64,000 nt of DNA from Bythopirellula goksoeyrii (GCF_008065115.1 NZ_CP042913.1:5281257-5345256); one strand, 5' to 3'; shown: positions 53,245 to 62,574, numbered from the stretch's first letter. The notes: generated from the letters alone by a model not told the origin. Numbers and translations: made by a program.

Positions 53245-54426
53245 TTACTCGACCGAAAACCGTACTTTTAGTCGTACTTCGGAGGTGGCGGGGTGGGTGG
53301 AATCGAGCACGATGAGCCCATCGCCGTGGCCCGACTCCTCGTCTTCGCCGACTTTACTCATCCGTACCATGGGACGCGTGCCACGTGGGATTTCGACGAA
53401 CAGCGGAAAATGGACCAGTTTCTCACCCATTTGCTTAGCATCACCAAGCGTCACCTTTAGCTCCTCGGGATCGACGCTAGCAACAGAAAGCTGCGTATCA
53501 CGAGCATGGTCACCACGAACTGCCACGAGCAGTCGGATCTTCTTTCCTGTCTTGCCATCAACCGAGCCGAACTGCAGGAGGTTCTGAGTAGCGATCCAAC
53601 CAGGTCCGAAAACCGAGATATCGCCCACGACGTTGCCTGTGAGGGGGACAGTAAGTTTCTCCGCTCGCGGAAGATTTGTCTCCAATGTGAGCCAATCAAA
53701 AAATGGCCCTTGAGTCTTTCCCGCTCGGAAAGCAGCAGTTATTTCCACAGCACTCAGCGCCGAGAGCGCCTTCAATTCTGCTTCGTCAACGGGGGAGACG
53801 CTAATGCTAACGTGTTTGGCTATCTCAGGATTGCTCAACTCGTGCTGAAGCACCTGGGCATCCTCCTCAATGCTGGATACCAAGTAGCAGAATACCTCCT
53901 TCGATTCGCCTGCCTGGATTGTACCGAACAGCAATTCAGGAGGCTGAAGTGCGGTCGACTCAACAACTTCTCCTTCGACAACAAGTTCTATTCGAGAGTG
54001 ACGTGGATCATTCGTTTCAAGTGTCGCACCATGGCGAAATGGTCCCGGGGGCGTTTTAGCGGTCCACTCCAGGACGATATCGGTTTCCTCTCCCGGTGGT
54101 ATGTCGTTCTCAGACAGATCGCCGACGGTACACTTGCAGGTCGTGCTGGCAACCTCCACATGAAGTGGCTTGTCCCCAGTATTCTTAATCTTGAACGCAT
54201 GACTCATCGAAGAGGCACGTTCCATGCGATTGAAATTAAAAGTAGTTTCGGGAACTTCGGCGACTGGCCCCTTCAAAGAGGATGGCGACTCAGGTTGCTC
54301 GGCACCAACAGTGGACGGGTTCTTGGAAGGACCCTCAGGAAGCCGACCCTCGAGATATCCAAGCGCAGCTCCTAACCCGATTCCGCTTACAACGGCAAAC
54401 AAGACTACGCCAAAAACGCTTTTCAT
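53245..54426 (-). CDS. DUF1573 exported protein
   Basis: A 393-residue protein with a signal anchor (MKSVFGVVLFAVVSGIGLGA). The DUF1573 immunoglobulin-like module is clear: FNFNRMERASSMSHAFKIKN, VASTTCKCTVGDLSENDIPP and WTAKTPPGPFRHGATLETND. The Cys pair in CKC is a known family feature. The rest is beta-rich with repeated sandwich-like segments (NLLQFGSVDGKTGKKIRLLV). DUF1573 proteins are common exported planctomycete and Bacteroidetes proteins of unknown function. It lies 99 bp upstream of the cytochrome fusion gene. Confidence 0.85.
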   Translation of the reverse strand: MKSVFGVVLFAVVSGIGLGAALGYLEGRLPEGPSKNPSTVGAEQPESPSSLKGPVAEVPETTFNFNRMERASSMSHAFKIKNTGDKPLHVEVASTTCKCTVGDLSENDIPPGEETDIVLEWTAKTPPGPFRHGATLETNDPRHSRIELVVEGEVVESTALQPPELLFGTIQAGESKEVFCYLVSSIEEDAQVLQHELSNPEIAKHVSISVSPVDEAELKALSALSAVEITAAFRAGKTQGPFFDWLTLETNLPRAEKLTVPLTGNVVGDISVFGPGWIATQNLLQFGSVDGKTGKKIRLLVAVRGDHARDTQLSVASVDPEELKVTLGDAKQMGEKLVHFPLFVEIPRGTRPMVRMSKVGEDEESGHGDGLIVLDSTHPATSEVRLKVRFSVE

Positions 54427-54494
54427 ATTCGGCCCCTACAATTTGGCATCCCTATTCAACTTGACTCCATTGTAGGGCGGAACAAAGGACGTCG

Positions 54495-55037
54495 TCAATT
54501 TCCAGTCAACGGATTCTCTCGCAACAAATTGCGACTCTCTGTAAAGAACTCCTGAAAGTCATCGCGTTGATAGTCGGGGTAGGTCCAGTCGAATGCATGC
54601 CAGGACTTCGCACGAAAACTCAGTGTCACTTCAGCATAGATCCCATCGGCAAGATAGATGCGATGGGCGTGGTCTTTGGTCGAGGCAAGCACCAGTTTGG
54701 CGAGGGTGAGATAACCAGGATCGAGATTGAGAGGCCTCGGCTCAGGATGTCCAGCCGATGCGGTATATTCAGCTTCCCATTCGTTCGTGAGTCTCTTGAT
54801 CGCCGACAAATCGCCAGGATCGATGGGCGCGGCGGATACGATAAACTGCTTTTTCAGTTCGGTCCCCATCGTGGAAGTATAGTAATCCGTCTCTGTGAAA
54901 TCGAATGCAGGGCTCGTCGCACCGGCAGGACCGAACGCGGTCGTGATTTTCTCGCGAGCCCATTCAAGGGCCGCATCGTAGCGACTGCTGATCGCTATGA
55001 GTAACAGAACCGGCTTGGGGGAGGAGATGTTGCCCAT
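54495..55037 (-). CDS. DUF4416 family protein
   Basis: A 180-residue protein with MGNISSPKPVLLLIAISSRY, AFDFTETDYYTSTMGTELKK, RPLNLDPGYLTLAKLVLAST, RIYLADGIYAEVTLSF and WTYPDYQRDDFQEFF, which match DUF4416. The function is unknown; the family is found mainly in thermophilic and planctomycete-type bacteria. The length is typical. It lies between DUF1573 and proS on the same strand without overlap. Confidence 0.88.
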   Translation of the reverse strand: MGNISSPKPVLLLIAISSRYDAALEWAREKITTAFGPAGATSPAFDFTETDYYTSTMGTELKKQFIVSAAPIDPGDLSAIKRLTNEWEAEYTASAGHPEPRPLNLDPGYLTLAKLVLASTKDHAHRIYLADGIYAEVTLSFRAKSWHAFDWTYPDYQRDDFQEFFTESRNLLRENPLTGN

Positions 55038-55120
55038 GTAATAATTTTCTCGAATCGCGTAACGGTTCGGCTAAGGGGATAGGAATAAGCCTCAGCCGGA
55101 GGGCCACTGCCCTCCGAAAT

Positions 55121-56626
55121 TCAATATGCTCTAGCAAATACCCCCCGACGCTCACTCGCCTCTCCAGTGAAGATACACTTCCCCGATTCCGTTTGCGCAT
55201 CAAGTGGCACGCACCGTACCGTGCATTTGAGTTCTTTCAGTTTCGCTTCCATCGTGGGGCTATCGACAAAATGGCAATGCGCCAATCCACCTGGAGCTCT
55301 CTCAGCGAAGTACTCCTCAAATTCTTCGAGTGAATCAATCTCAACGGTCGCCTCATTCCTCAAAGCTACTGCACGATCGAAGAGTGCCTGCTGGATTTCG
55401 GCAAGACGGTTGGCCACGGTGCCCACAACCTCGTCACGCGGGATAGCCTCACCCTTGCCTTCGATATCGCGGCGTTTGACGAATACCTTATCGTCAGCAA
55501 TATCTCGGGGGCCAATCTCCATAATCAGTGGTACACCCCGTTTAATCCACTGCCACCGCTTGTCACCACCACGCAGGTCACGATCGTCAATCCGCACTCG
55601 AACCGTCTCAAAAGCATATTGCTGGGAAGCCAACTCCTCTTTCAGAGTCTCGCAATACGGCATGACATTGGCACGCTCCTCGTCGTTACGATACACTGGC
55701 AGAATCACTACCTGGGCGGGGGCCAGTTTTGGCGGCAACACTAACCCATCATCGTCGGAGTGGGTCATAATCAACCCACCCACAAGCCGGGTCGACACAC
55801 CCCATGAAGTTGTCCAAGCGAACTGCAACTCGCCGTCCACGTTCTGAAATTTGATCTCCTGAGCCTTCGCAAAATTCTGTCCTAAGAAATGCGACGTCCC
55901 CGCCTGCAGGGCTTTTCGGTCTTGCATCAGGGCCTCAATGCTGTAGGTGGCCACCGCACCGGGGAACCGTTCACCGGCAGTTTTCTCACCTTTAATCACC
56001 GGCATCGCCATCACCCCTTCGGCAAATTCCGCGTACACCTCAAGCATCTGCCGAGTTTCGGCGAGAGCCTCATCCTCGCTTGCATGCACCGTATGCCCCT
56101 CCTGCCAGAGAAACTCGGTGGTGCGGAGGAACATCCGAGTGCGCAATTCCCAGCGGACGACATTGGCCCATTGATTGATAAGAATCGGCAAGTCGCGATA
56201 CGACTGCACCCAACGGGCAAAAGTGGCACCGATGATCGTCTCACTTGTTGGCCGGACGATCAACGGCTCTTCTAGCTTGGCGCTTGGTGCCGGTTGAAGC
56301 CCACCCTGGCCGTCGGGCTCCAGACGGTGGTGCGTCACGACCGCGCATTCTTTGGCAAAGCCCTCGACGTGCTCAGCTTCTTTCTCCAAAAAACTCATCG
56401 GGATAAACAAGGGGAAATAGGCATTCTCATGGCCGGTGGCCTTGAACATCGCATCGAGCTGCCGTTGGATGTTTTCCCATATGGCATAACCCCAAGGCTT
56501 GATGACCATGCAGCCACGAACGTCGGAGTTCTCGGCAAGATCGGCCGCCTTGACGACTTGCTGATACCACTCGGGGTAATTCTCAGCGCGGGTGGGTGTA
56601 ATCGCAGTTTTCGGTGCTTTGGGCAT
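55121..56626 (-). CDS. proS: Proline--tRNA ligase, type 3 (archaeal/eukaryote-like)
   Basis: Prolyl-tRNA synthetase charges tRNA-Pro. The 501-residue sequence is the short type 3 form without the bacterial INS editing domain: YPEWYQQVVKAADLAENSDV, RGCMVIKPWGYAIWENIQ, LIVRPTSETIIGATFARWVQ and MFLRTTEFLWQEGHTVHA (motif 2). The C-terminal zinc-like domain typical of type 3 is present (CTVRCVPLDAQTESGKC, ending FARAY). Bacteria with this form are scattered, and planctomycetes commonly have it. The gene seems single and intact. Confidence 0.95.
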   Translation of the reverse strand: MPKAPKTAITPTRAENYPEWYQQVVKAADLAENSDVRGCMVIKPWGYAIWENIQRQLDAMFKATGHENAYFPLFIPMSFLEKEAEHVEGFAKECAVVTHHRLEPDGQGGLQPAPSAKLEEPLIVRPTSETIIGATFARWVQSYRDLPILINQWANVVRWELRTRMFLRTTEFLWQEGHTVHASEDEALAETRQMLEVYAEFAEGVMAMPVIKGEKTAGERFPGAVATYSIEALMQDRKALQAGTSHFLGQNFAKAQEIKFQNVDGELQFAWTTSWGVSTRLVGGLIMTHSDDDGLVLPPKLAPAQVVILPVYRNDEERANVMPYCETLKEELASQQYAFETVRVRIDDRDLRGGDKRWQWIKRGVPLIMEIGPRDIADDKVFVKRRDIEGKGEAIPRDEVVGTVANRLAEIQQALFDRAVALRNEATVEIDSLEEFEEYFAERAPGGLAHCHFVDSPTMEAKLKELKCTVRCVPLDAQTESGKCIFTGEASERRGVFARAY

Positions 56627-56657
56627 AGTGTTAAGTAGAACTTGTGTCTAAGAAATA

Positions 56658-56679
56658 GCCGCGACTCAACGAGTCGCAG
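56658..56679. repeat. CGACTC palindrome, left copy
   Basis: GCGACTC-AAC-GAGTCGC (56663-56679) is a perfect 7-bp stem with a 3-base loop. The 22 bases at 56658-56679 are the exact reverse complement of 58514-58535. It lies just upstream of proS. Confidence 0.7.
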
Positions 56680-56868
56680 GGAAAACATCAACAAATCAGG
56701 GTCACATTCTAGTCGAATCCCCACTGGGAGAGAATCGCAGCAGAAATATTGCGGATCTGATGGCACCAGCGAGTCGGGCGAAAATGTGCTAAGATGTTGC
56801 GTTTGGCCAGGCGATGCGTTGCATCATCGGCTATTCACGAACCACTTGCCACAAGCAACCACTCACCT

Positions 56869-57849
56869 ATGTCCTCAGATTCTCGACGCTTTGTCAGCCA
56901 GCTTGCTCACAACGAGCCAGTCAGTCAGGTATTTCTGGCTTCCGACAAGCAACTTCGACCTAACCGCAATGGCAACCTCTATCTACAAGTGGATCTCTCC
57001 GACCGTAGCGGTTCAGTCAACACCCGCATGTGGAATGCCACAGACAACGACTACAAGGCATTCGACAATGGCGATTACGTTCACGTGGAGGGTGCAACGC
57101 AGTTGTTTCAGGGCAACATGCAGCTCATCGCCACGCGCATCCGCAAGGCCCGGCCAGATGAACTCGATGAAGGAGATTTCATCACCCTTCAATCGGCCGA
57201 TATAGAGAAGATGCGCACGCGTCTCACCGAGATCCTGGAACAGATTCAATCGACGCCACTAACGAGGCTCGCCAAGGGTTTTCTCAAAGACGATGCCTTT
57301 ATGGACAAGTTCTGCCGCGCGCCAGCCGGCATGAAAAACCACCATGCTTACCAAGGTGGTCTGTTAGAACATGTGTTGAGTTTGATGGAACTGGTACTGG
57401 CGGTCGCACCCAAGTATCCCCAGCTCTCGCAAGACAAACTTCTAATGGGCGCGTTTCTCCATGACGCCGCCAAGACGGACGAGCTTTTCTACGATCGCGA
57501 TATTGGCTACACCGATGCCGGACAACTGCTAGGCCACATGGTGATCGGCGTTTCGATGCTCGACGAAAAAGTGCGGCAAATCGTTCAGCAGGACGGCCAG
57601 CCATTTCCCGAGCGACTGCTCATCGAACTCAAGCACCTAATTATCAGCCACCATGGGGAATACGAATACGGCAGTCCAAAACTACCTATGACCCTTGAGG
57701 CGATCGTGCTTCACCTCTTGGACAACCTCGATGCGAAGGTGGCAAGTTTCAGTCAACTGATGGCCGACTGCCCCAACAGCGAAAGTAACTGGACGCAATA
57801 CTTCTCACAGATCGGCCGGAAGCTGTTCAAGCCGGAAAAGGAGGATTGA
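56869..57849 (+). CDS. OB-fold / HD-domain protein, YhaM-like 3'-5' exoribonuclease
   Basis: From ATG 56869 the protein has 326 residues; upstream in-frame codons add a non-family N-terminus. An OB-fold (about 20-95: LYLQVDLSDRSGSVNTRMWN, DYVHVEGATQLFQ) precedes an HD domain: KNHHAYQGGLLEHVLSLMEL, LLMGAFLHDAAKTDELF and LKHLIISHHGEYEYGSP. The HD residues fit a metal-dependent phosphohydrolase. Bacillus YhaM is a 3'-5' exoribonuclease with this architecture, and rnr lies 700 bp further on. The gene diverges from proS. Confidence 0.85.
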   Translation: MSSDSRRFVSQLAHNEPVSQVFLASDKQLRPNRNGNLYLQVDLSDRSGSVNTRMWNATDNDYKAFDNGDYVHVEGATQLFQGNMQLIATRIRKARPDELDEGDFITLQSADIEKMRTRLTEILEQIQSTPLTRLAKGFLKDDAFMDKFCRAPAGMKNHHAYQGGLLEHVLSLMELVLAVAPKYPQLSQDKLLMGAFLHDAAKTDELFYDRDIGYTDAGQLLGHMVIGVSMLDEKVRQIVQQDGQPFPERLLIELKHLIISHHGEYEYGSPKLPMTLEAIVLHLLDNLDAKVASFSQLMADCPNSESNWTQYFSQIGRKLFKPEKED

Positions 57850-57953
57850 GGGCAGAATGCTCGTAGCTAGATAAGTCAGAATAGACCTAGCTTGAATATG
57901 AGGTAAAATAGAGAGGCGTTAGATCATACTTTCAATCATAGTTTCTTGAACTC

Positions 57954-58169
57954 ATGGACAAACATCGTCTCGACAAGACTGCTATTCGACTAGTACCTCT
58001 GGAAGAAGAGGGAGACGACCGCGCCTTCTGGGCCACCAAGACTCCGACGGAACGTTTGGCCGCCTTGGAGTGTCTTAGAAGAGCTGTTTACGGAAACGAA
58101 TTGTGTGAGGCAAAAATGCTGAGGGTGATTCGGGTTATTGACTGCCCATGGAGTACGAGCACTTCCTGA
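57954..58169 (+). CDS. Small hypothetical protein, possible antitoxin-like remnant
   Basis: A 71-residue frame reading RLVPLEEEGDDRAFWATKT, TERLAALECLRRAVYG and ending RVIDCPWSTSTS. The DRAFW....ERLAALE.LRR pattern is seen in small proteins encoded before nucleotidyltransferase-like toxins. The end looks frame-shifted: another frame starting at ATG 58148 reads MEYEHFLSDF and stops at about 58210, like the beginning of such a partner (FEHFL-type), but the body is gone. I take it as an intact or partly decayed member of a lost module. Confidence 0.45.
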   Translation: MDKHRLDKTAIRLVPLEEEGDDRAFWATKTPTERLAALECLRRAVYGNELCEAKMLRVIRVIDCPWSTSTS

Positions 58170-58222
58170 GCGATTTCCGAAACTACACGTTATCGATCCA
58201 CATGATGTGAAGTAATCAATAG

Positions 58223-58507
58223 ATGCCGAACAGAATATTATTATTGTTCGTCTTCCTTTTTTGGACGGGTCTGTGGCTGTTCTGCAAACTCGACAATCTT
58301 AGAAAAGGCAAATCATTTTCCGACGGACCTTCACTGATCCTAATTGTCCTTATTTGCTCTATAGTGGCAATTGCATTGGGTATCAGTTTGAACTACTTCA
58401 TGCCTTGGCTAGGAACGATGGCCATCGCTGTGATTCATTTAATCTGGGTTATTTTATCTATGTATTTAATAAGGAAGCCTGATCAAAATGGCAAATTAAG
58501 CAGATGA
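58223..58507 (+). CDS. Small three-helix membrane protein, hypothetical
   Basis: A 94-residue protein with three hydrophobic helices (ILLLFVFLFWTGLWLFC, SLILIVLICSIVAIALGISL, AIAVIHLIWVILSMYLI). AT content is higher than that of the neighbours, suggesting recent acquisition. The family is not recognised. It is bounded on the right by a CGACTC palindrome. Confidence 0.6.
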   Translation: MPNRILLLFVFLFWTGLWLFCKLDNLRKGKSFSDGPSLILIVLICSIVAIALGISLNYFMPWLGTMAIAVIHLIWVILSMYLIRKPDQNGKLSR

Positions 58508-58513
58508 CCTTCC

Positions 58514-58535
58514 AGCGACTCGTTGAGTCGCGGCT
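58514..58535. repeat. CGACTC palindrome, right copy
   Basis: The inverted copy of 56658-56679; the two 22-bp sequences are exact reverse complements. Each copy is itself a hairpin (GCGACTC-GTT-GAGTCGC here). Confidence 0.7.
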
Positions 58536-58586
58536 AACTCGTATTCTAACTTGACCTTCCACCAGATACTCACCCCCCTCCCCTTT

Positions 58587-60848
58587 ATGCCTGACATCCA
58601 AGACGCCATACTCCGTTATGTGACCGACCCCAAGTATCGTCCCATCAAGCCGGCGACCATTGCCAAGCGACTGGGTCTGGAAGGAGATGATGTTGCGCGT
58701 ACCAAAAAAATCGTTAAGCAACTCGTAAAGCAGGGCAAGCTTGCTTATGGCCCGAGCCACTTGGTCTTCGCCGCCGAGAATGGAGATCTGCAACTGCCGG
58801 ACAAGAATAAGAAATCCGAGAAAAACCTCGTCGGTACGTTTCGGCGAGCTGAAGGGGGATTTGGCTTTGTCCGGCCCGAAGGTACCCCCGCCGGCACCGG
58901 TCGTGATGCCGACATCTTTGTCCCCGCCAATGGAGCGGGCGACGCTGCCAACGGCGACATCGTCCGATTGCGGCTAAGCGGCAAAGTAGGTCGCCAAGGC
59001 AAAAGCGAAGGCCGAGTGATCGATGTTGTCGAACGGGCGACCAATCGATTCGTAGGGACCTATCTCGTCGAAGGAGGCATGGGTCTGGTGCAGATCGACG
59101 GGAAAGTGTTTTCAAAACCCGTCTTCGTAGGCGACCCCGGTGCGAAGGGTGCCCAACCCGAGGACAAAGTCGTAGTGGAAATGGTCCGCTTCCCCTCGCA
59201 TGTTCGGGATGGCGAAGGGGTGATAATCGAAATCCTTGGTCAGAGAGGTCAACCCGGGGTCGATACGCTTTCGATTGTTCGTGAGTACAACCTGCCCGGG
59301 GAGTTCTCTGAAGCTGCCTTGGAAGATGCCAGGGAACAAGCGGAGTTGTTTGACGAAAACAATCACAAGCACCGCCAGGACATTACTGCCGAGACGGTCA
59401 TCACCATTGATCCTGCTACGGCTCGCGATTTCGATGACGCAATTTCGCTCACGCGATTGGACAACGGGCACTGGCTTTTAGGGGTTCACATTGCCGACGT
59501 GTCGCATTTTGTACGGCCGAAATCGCCCCTGGATCAGGAGGCGCGGGAACGAGCCACCAGCGTCTATCTGCCGGACCAGGTGATCCCCATGCTACCAGAG
59601 ATCATCTCGAATAACCTCGCCAGCTTGCAGCCCGACAAGGTCCGGTTTGCACTTACGGCACGAATCGAGTTCAGTCCCGAAGGAGTGCGTGTTGGCACCG
59701 AAGTGTTCAAGAGTGCGATCAAGAGCTGTCGACGATTTACTTATGAAGAGGTCGACAGCTTCCTTGCGGATCGTACCCTATGGAAAACTAAGCTCACTCC
59801 GGAAGTTCATGGCCTCCTCAGCCGCATGCACGAGTTGGCCATGATGCAGAGAGAGAGACGGATGAAGCGAGGTTCTCTCGAACTGAACATGCCTGAATTG
59901 GAAATCGATCTCGACAAAGATGGTACCGTGGCGGGTGCTCATGTAGCAGAAAATACGGAGAGCCACCAGATTATCGAAGAGTTCATGCTGGCGGCCAATG
60001 AAGCGGTAGCAGAGATGTTGGCCGACAAGGGTTTACATTTCCTTCGCCGTGTGCACGGAGCCCCGGAGCCACGCAAACTTAAGTCGCTCACCGATTTCGT
60101 GGGTGAACTAGGCCTCAAGACGGAAAGTCTAGAAAGTCGGTTTGCGCTGCAAGATTTGCTCAACGCTGTGAAGGGAGATTCCCGCGAGCATGCCGTCAAC
60201 TATGCCGTCCTGCGGTCGATGCAGCGGGCAGTGTACAGTCCCGACGAAGAGGGCCATTTTGCCTTGGCAAGCAAATGCTATTGCCACTTCACCTCACCGA
60301 TCCGTCGCTACCCTGACTTGACGATCCATCGTCTCGTCGAAGCCGTGAGCCGCGGGAAGAGTCCTGAACAACATCTTGGCGAGTTACTCACACTTGGTGA
60401 TCATTGTAGCGACCGTGAACAACGGGCAACCGAGGCCGAACGTGAGCTTAAAAAGGTAAAACTTCTGCTCTATCTGCAAGATAAAGTGGGAATGAAGATG
60501 GACGGAATTGTCACCGGAGTGGAAAACTTTGGGCTTTTCATTATGGGAACGCATCTCCCCGCCGAAGGCTTCGTCCATATCACGTCCCTAGCCGATGACT
60601 ATTACAAATTCGATCGCGCCGGACACGTCCTCCGCGGATTCCGCTCAGGCAACACCTATCGACTTGGCGACCCAGTGAAGGTGGCAGTCGCAGCGGTAGA
60701 CGTCGAGCGGCGAGAACTCGACATGCGACTCTTGGAGAAAACGGGGGGCAGCGCCGCTGGCAGCGCCGCGAAGCACAAGCCCGATAAGAAAACTCGCCAG
60801 CAAAAGCCCCGCAAGGGCAAGGGGAAAGCAAAGCGAAAGCGAAAGTAG
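58587..60848 (+). CDS. rnr: Ribonuclease R
   Basis: RNase R is a 3'-5' exoribonuclease of the RNB family that degrades structured RNA. From ATG 58587 the protein has 753 residues. An N-terminal winged-helix-like region (IKPATIAKRLGLEGDDVART) is followed by a cold-shock domain (NLVGTFRRAEGGFGFVRPEG). The RNB catalytic core has ETVITIDPATARDFDDAISL, with the conserved Asp residues, and SPIRRYPDLTIHRLVEAVSR. A C-terminal S1 domain (MDGIVTGVENFGLFIMGTHL) precedes a Lys-rich tail (KTRQQKPRKGKGKAKRKRK). Alternative starts upstream are not family-like. Confidence 0.95.
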   Translation: MPDIQDAILRYVTDPKYRPIKPATIAKRLGLEGDDVARTKKIVKQLVKQGKLAYGPSHLVFAAENGDLQLPDKNKKSEKNLVGTFRRAEGGFGFVRPEGTPAGTGRDADIFVPANGAGDAANGDIVRLRLSGKVGRQGKSEGRVIDVVERATNRFVGTYLVEGGMGLVQIDGKVFSKPVFVGDPGAKGAQPEDKVVVEMVRFPSHVRDGEGVIIEILGQRGQPGVDTLSIVREYNLPGEFSEAALEDAREQAELFDENNHKHRQDITAETVITIDPATARDFDDAISLTRLDNGHWLLGVHIADVSHFVRPKSPLDQEARERATSVYLPDQVIPMLPEIISNNLASLQPDKVRFALTARIEFSPEGVRVGTEVFKSAIKSCRRFTYEEVDSFLADRTLWKTKLTPEVHGLLSRMHELAMMQRERRMKRGSLELNMPELEIDLDKDGTVAGAHVAENTESHQIIEEFMLAANEAVAEMLADKGLHFLRRVHGAPEPRKLKSLTDFVGELGLKTESLESRFALQDLLNAVKGDSREHAVNYAVLRSMQRAVYSPDEEGHFALASKCYCHFTSPIRRYPDLTIHRLVEAVSRGKSPEQHLGELLTLGDHCSDREQRATEAERELKKVKLLLYLQDKVGMKMDGIVTGVENFGLFIMGTHLPAEGFVHITSLADDYYKFDRAGHVLRGFRSGNTYRLGDPVKVAVAAVDVERRELDMRLLEKTGGSAAGSAAKHKPDKKTRQQKPRKGKGKAKRKRK

Positions 60849-60938
60849 CCACGAGTACTTCCCTGCCTCGCCCCCTGGCAGGTCCGTGATAAACCGGTAG
60901 AATACGGCTTCCCACCGGACTCTTGAACGGATTTTGTC

Positions 60939-62060
60939 ATGTCTACGAACAATCAACTGGCTCACACTCCCCTCTTTGATTGGCACAGTGCGCATGGTGG
61001 GCGCATGGTCGAGTTCTCGGGCTGGTCAATGCCCGTGCAATACACCAGCATCGTGGAGGAACACCAGGCAACCCGTACTGCCGTCGGCCTATTCGACATT
61101 TCGCATATGGGCCGCGTGCTGGTCAATGGGCCTGATGCCGCGAAATATCTCGACCACTTGTTAACGCGGTCGGTCGTGGATATGAAGCCCCACCAGATTC
61201 GCTACTCGCTCGTTTGCAATGAAGCGGGAGGAATTCTCGATGATGTGCTTTGCTATCGGGTGACGCTAGAGAATGGCGAGCATTCGGGCTATGGCCTTGT
61301 CGTGAATGCAGGCAACCGCCAGAAAATACTCGCCTGGATGGAAAACCAACAAGCCGACTTCGATGTCAAACTCGAAGACATTACTACAGCCTACGGCATG
61401 TTTGCCATGCAAGGTCCGCGGGCGATCGAGATTTTTGATCCACACACTTCCTGTGAACTGACCTCCATGCGTTATTACACAGGGCAAGTGGCCCAAGTCT
61501 GCGGCGTCGAATGTTTTGTGAGCCGCACGGGCTACACGGGTGAAGACGGTTGCGAGATCGTTTGCCCTTCGGAGCAGCTTCCGGCGGTGTGGGAACAACT
61601 GATCACCTCAGCCTCTGCCGTGGGGGGCCGTGCTGTCGGATTGGGGGCGCGCGACACGTTGCGTCTCGAAGCGGGGATGCCCCTTTATGGACATGAGCTC
61701 GACGAGTCAACCAACCCGATTCAGGCGGGACTCGATTTTGCGGTTAACCTACGCGACCGAGAATTCATTGGCCGCGAAGCGATTGTTGGATTCCAGCGTG
61801 ACCACAAACAATCGGTTCGCGTTGGAATCCAAATGGAGGGCAAGCGAGTCGCCCGCGAGGGGGCGACTGTACTGCTCGGGGACCAACAAGCAGGGAATGT
61901 CACCAGCGGGACGTTCTCTCCAACCTTTAATCATCCCATCGCGATGGCGTATGTATGCACCTCGGCAGCCGCACCAGGAACGCCGTTGGCTGTCGATATA
62001 CGTGGTCAAGAGCATCCCGCACAGGTTGTTCCCCTACCCTTCTATGAGCGAGGGAAGTAG
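60939..62060 (+). CDS. gcvT: Aminomethyltransferase, glycine cleavage T protein
   Basis: GcvT transfers the methylene group of lipoamide-bound aminomethyl to tetrahydrofolate, releasing ammonia. The 373-residue sequence has TPLFDWHSAHGGRMVEFSGW, GLFDISHMGRVLVNGPDA, LGARDTLRLEAGMPLYGHEL and SGTFSPTFNHPIAMAYV. The length matches the family. It begins the gcvT-gcvH-gcvPA operon. I looked for a glycine riboswitch in the 90-bp upstream gap and found none. Confidence 0.96.
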   Translation: MSTNNQLAHTPLFDWHSAHGGRMVEFSGWSMPVQYTSIVEEHQATRTAVGLFDISHMGRVLVNGPDAAKYLDHLLTRSVVDMKPHQIRYSLVCNEAGGILDDVLCYRVTLENGEHSGYGLVVNAGNRQKILAWMENQQADFDVKLEDITTAYGMFAMQGPRAIEIFDPHTSCELTSMRYYTGQVAQVCGVECFVSRTGYTGEDGCEIVCPSEQLPAVWEQLITSASAVGGRAVGLGARDTLRLEAGMPLYGHELDESTNPIQAGLDFAVNLRDREFIGREAIVGFQRDHKQSVRVGIQMEGKRVAREGATVLLGDQQAGNVTSGTFSPTFNHPIAMAYVCTSAAAPGTPLAVDIRGQEHPAQVVPLPFYERGK

Positions 62061-62102
62061 GTGAAGATTGAGAGTTGAGAGTAAAAAAAAGATGACGGCG
62101 GC

Positions 62103-62118
62103 ACGCACTTCAGTGCGT
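62103..62118. repeat. Small hairpin between gcvT and gcvH
   Basis: ACGCACT-TC-AGTGCGT is a perfect 7-bp inverted repeat with a 2-base loop in the 110-bp gcvT-gcvH gap. No U run follows. It may stabilise the mRNA. Confidence 0.5.
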
Positions 62119-62170
62119 CTGCGAACCAACTACAACATCAGTATTTATTAGCGTCTGGGGAGACAGTATT

Positions 62171-62566
62171 GTGAAGCAAGAAGAATTGCACTACGCGAAG
62201 ACCCACGAATGGGTTGCCGTTGCCGAAGAAGGGGGCGCTCAAATCGCCACGGTCGGAATCTCAGCGTTTGCCGTCGAAGCACTCACCGACTTGGTGTTCA
62301 TCGAACTGCCTGCCGTCGGCAAACAGGTAGAAGCCGAACAACCCTTTTGTGAGGTGGAATCCGTCAAGGCCGTTAGCGATATCTATGCCCCCGTCGATGG
62401 CGAAGTGGTCGCAGTGAACACAGCCCTGCCCGATGCGCTAGAAACGCTAAGCAGCGATCCCTATGGCGCAGGTTGGATCGCCAAGATCAAAATTACTAAC
62501 GATGCAGGCTTGGCTAACCTACTCGACTACGCCGCGTATCAGAAACAATGCGAAGAGGAGAATTAA
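62171..62566 (+). CDS. gcvH: Glycine cleavage system H protein
   Basis: GcvH carries the lipoyl arm that shuttles aminomethyl between the P, T and L proteins. The 131-residue protein starts at GTG 62171. Lys66 in VESVKAVSDIYAP is the lipoylation site, and the family motifs YAKTHEWVAV and FIELPAVGKQVEAEQPFCEV are present. Position after gcvT supports the operon. Confidence 0.97.
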   Translation: MKQEELHYAKTHEWVAVAEEGGAQIATVGISAFAVEALTDLVFIELPAVGKQVEAEQPFCEVESVKAVSDIYAPVDGEVVAVNTALPDALETLSSDPYGAGWIAKIKITNDAGLANLLDYAAYQKQCEEEN

Positions 62567-62574
62567 GTGAACAA

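Noticed and set aside
60849-60938. Glycine riboswitch before gcvT
   Set aside because: The gap is only 90 bases and shows none of the conserved aptamer segments.
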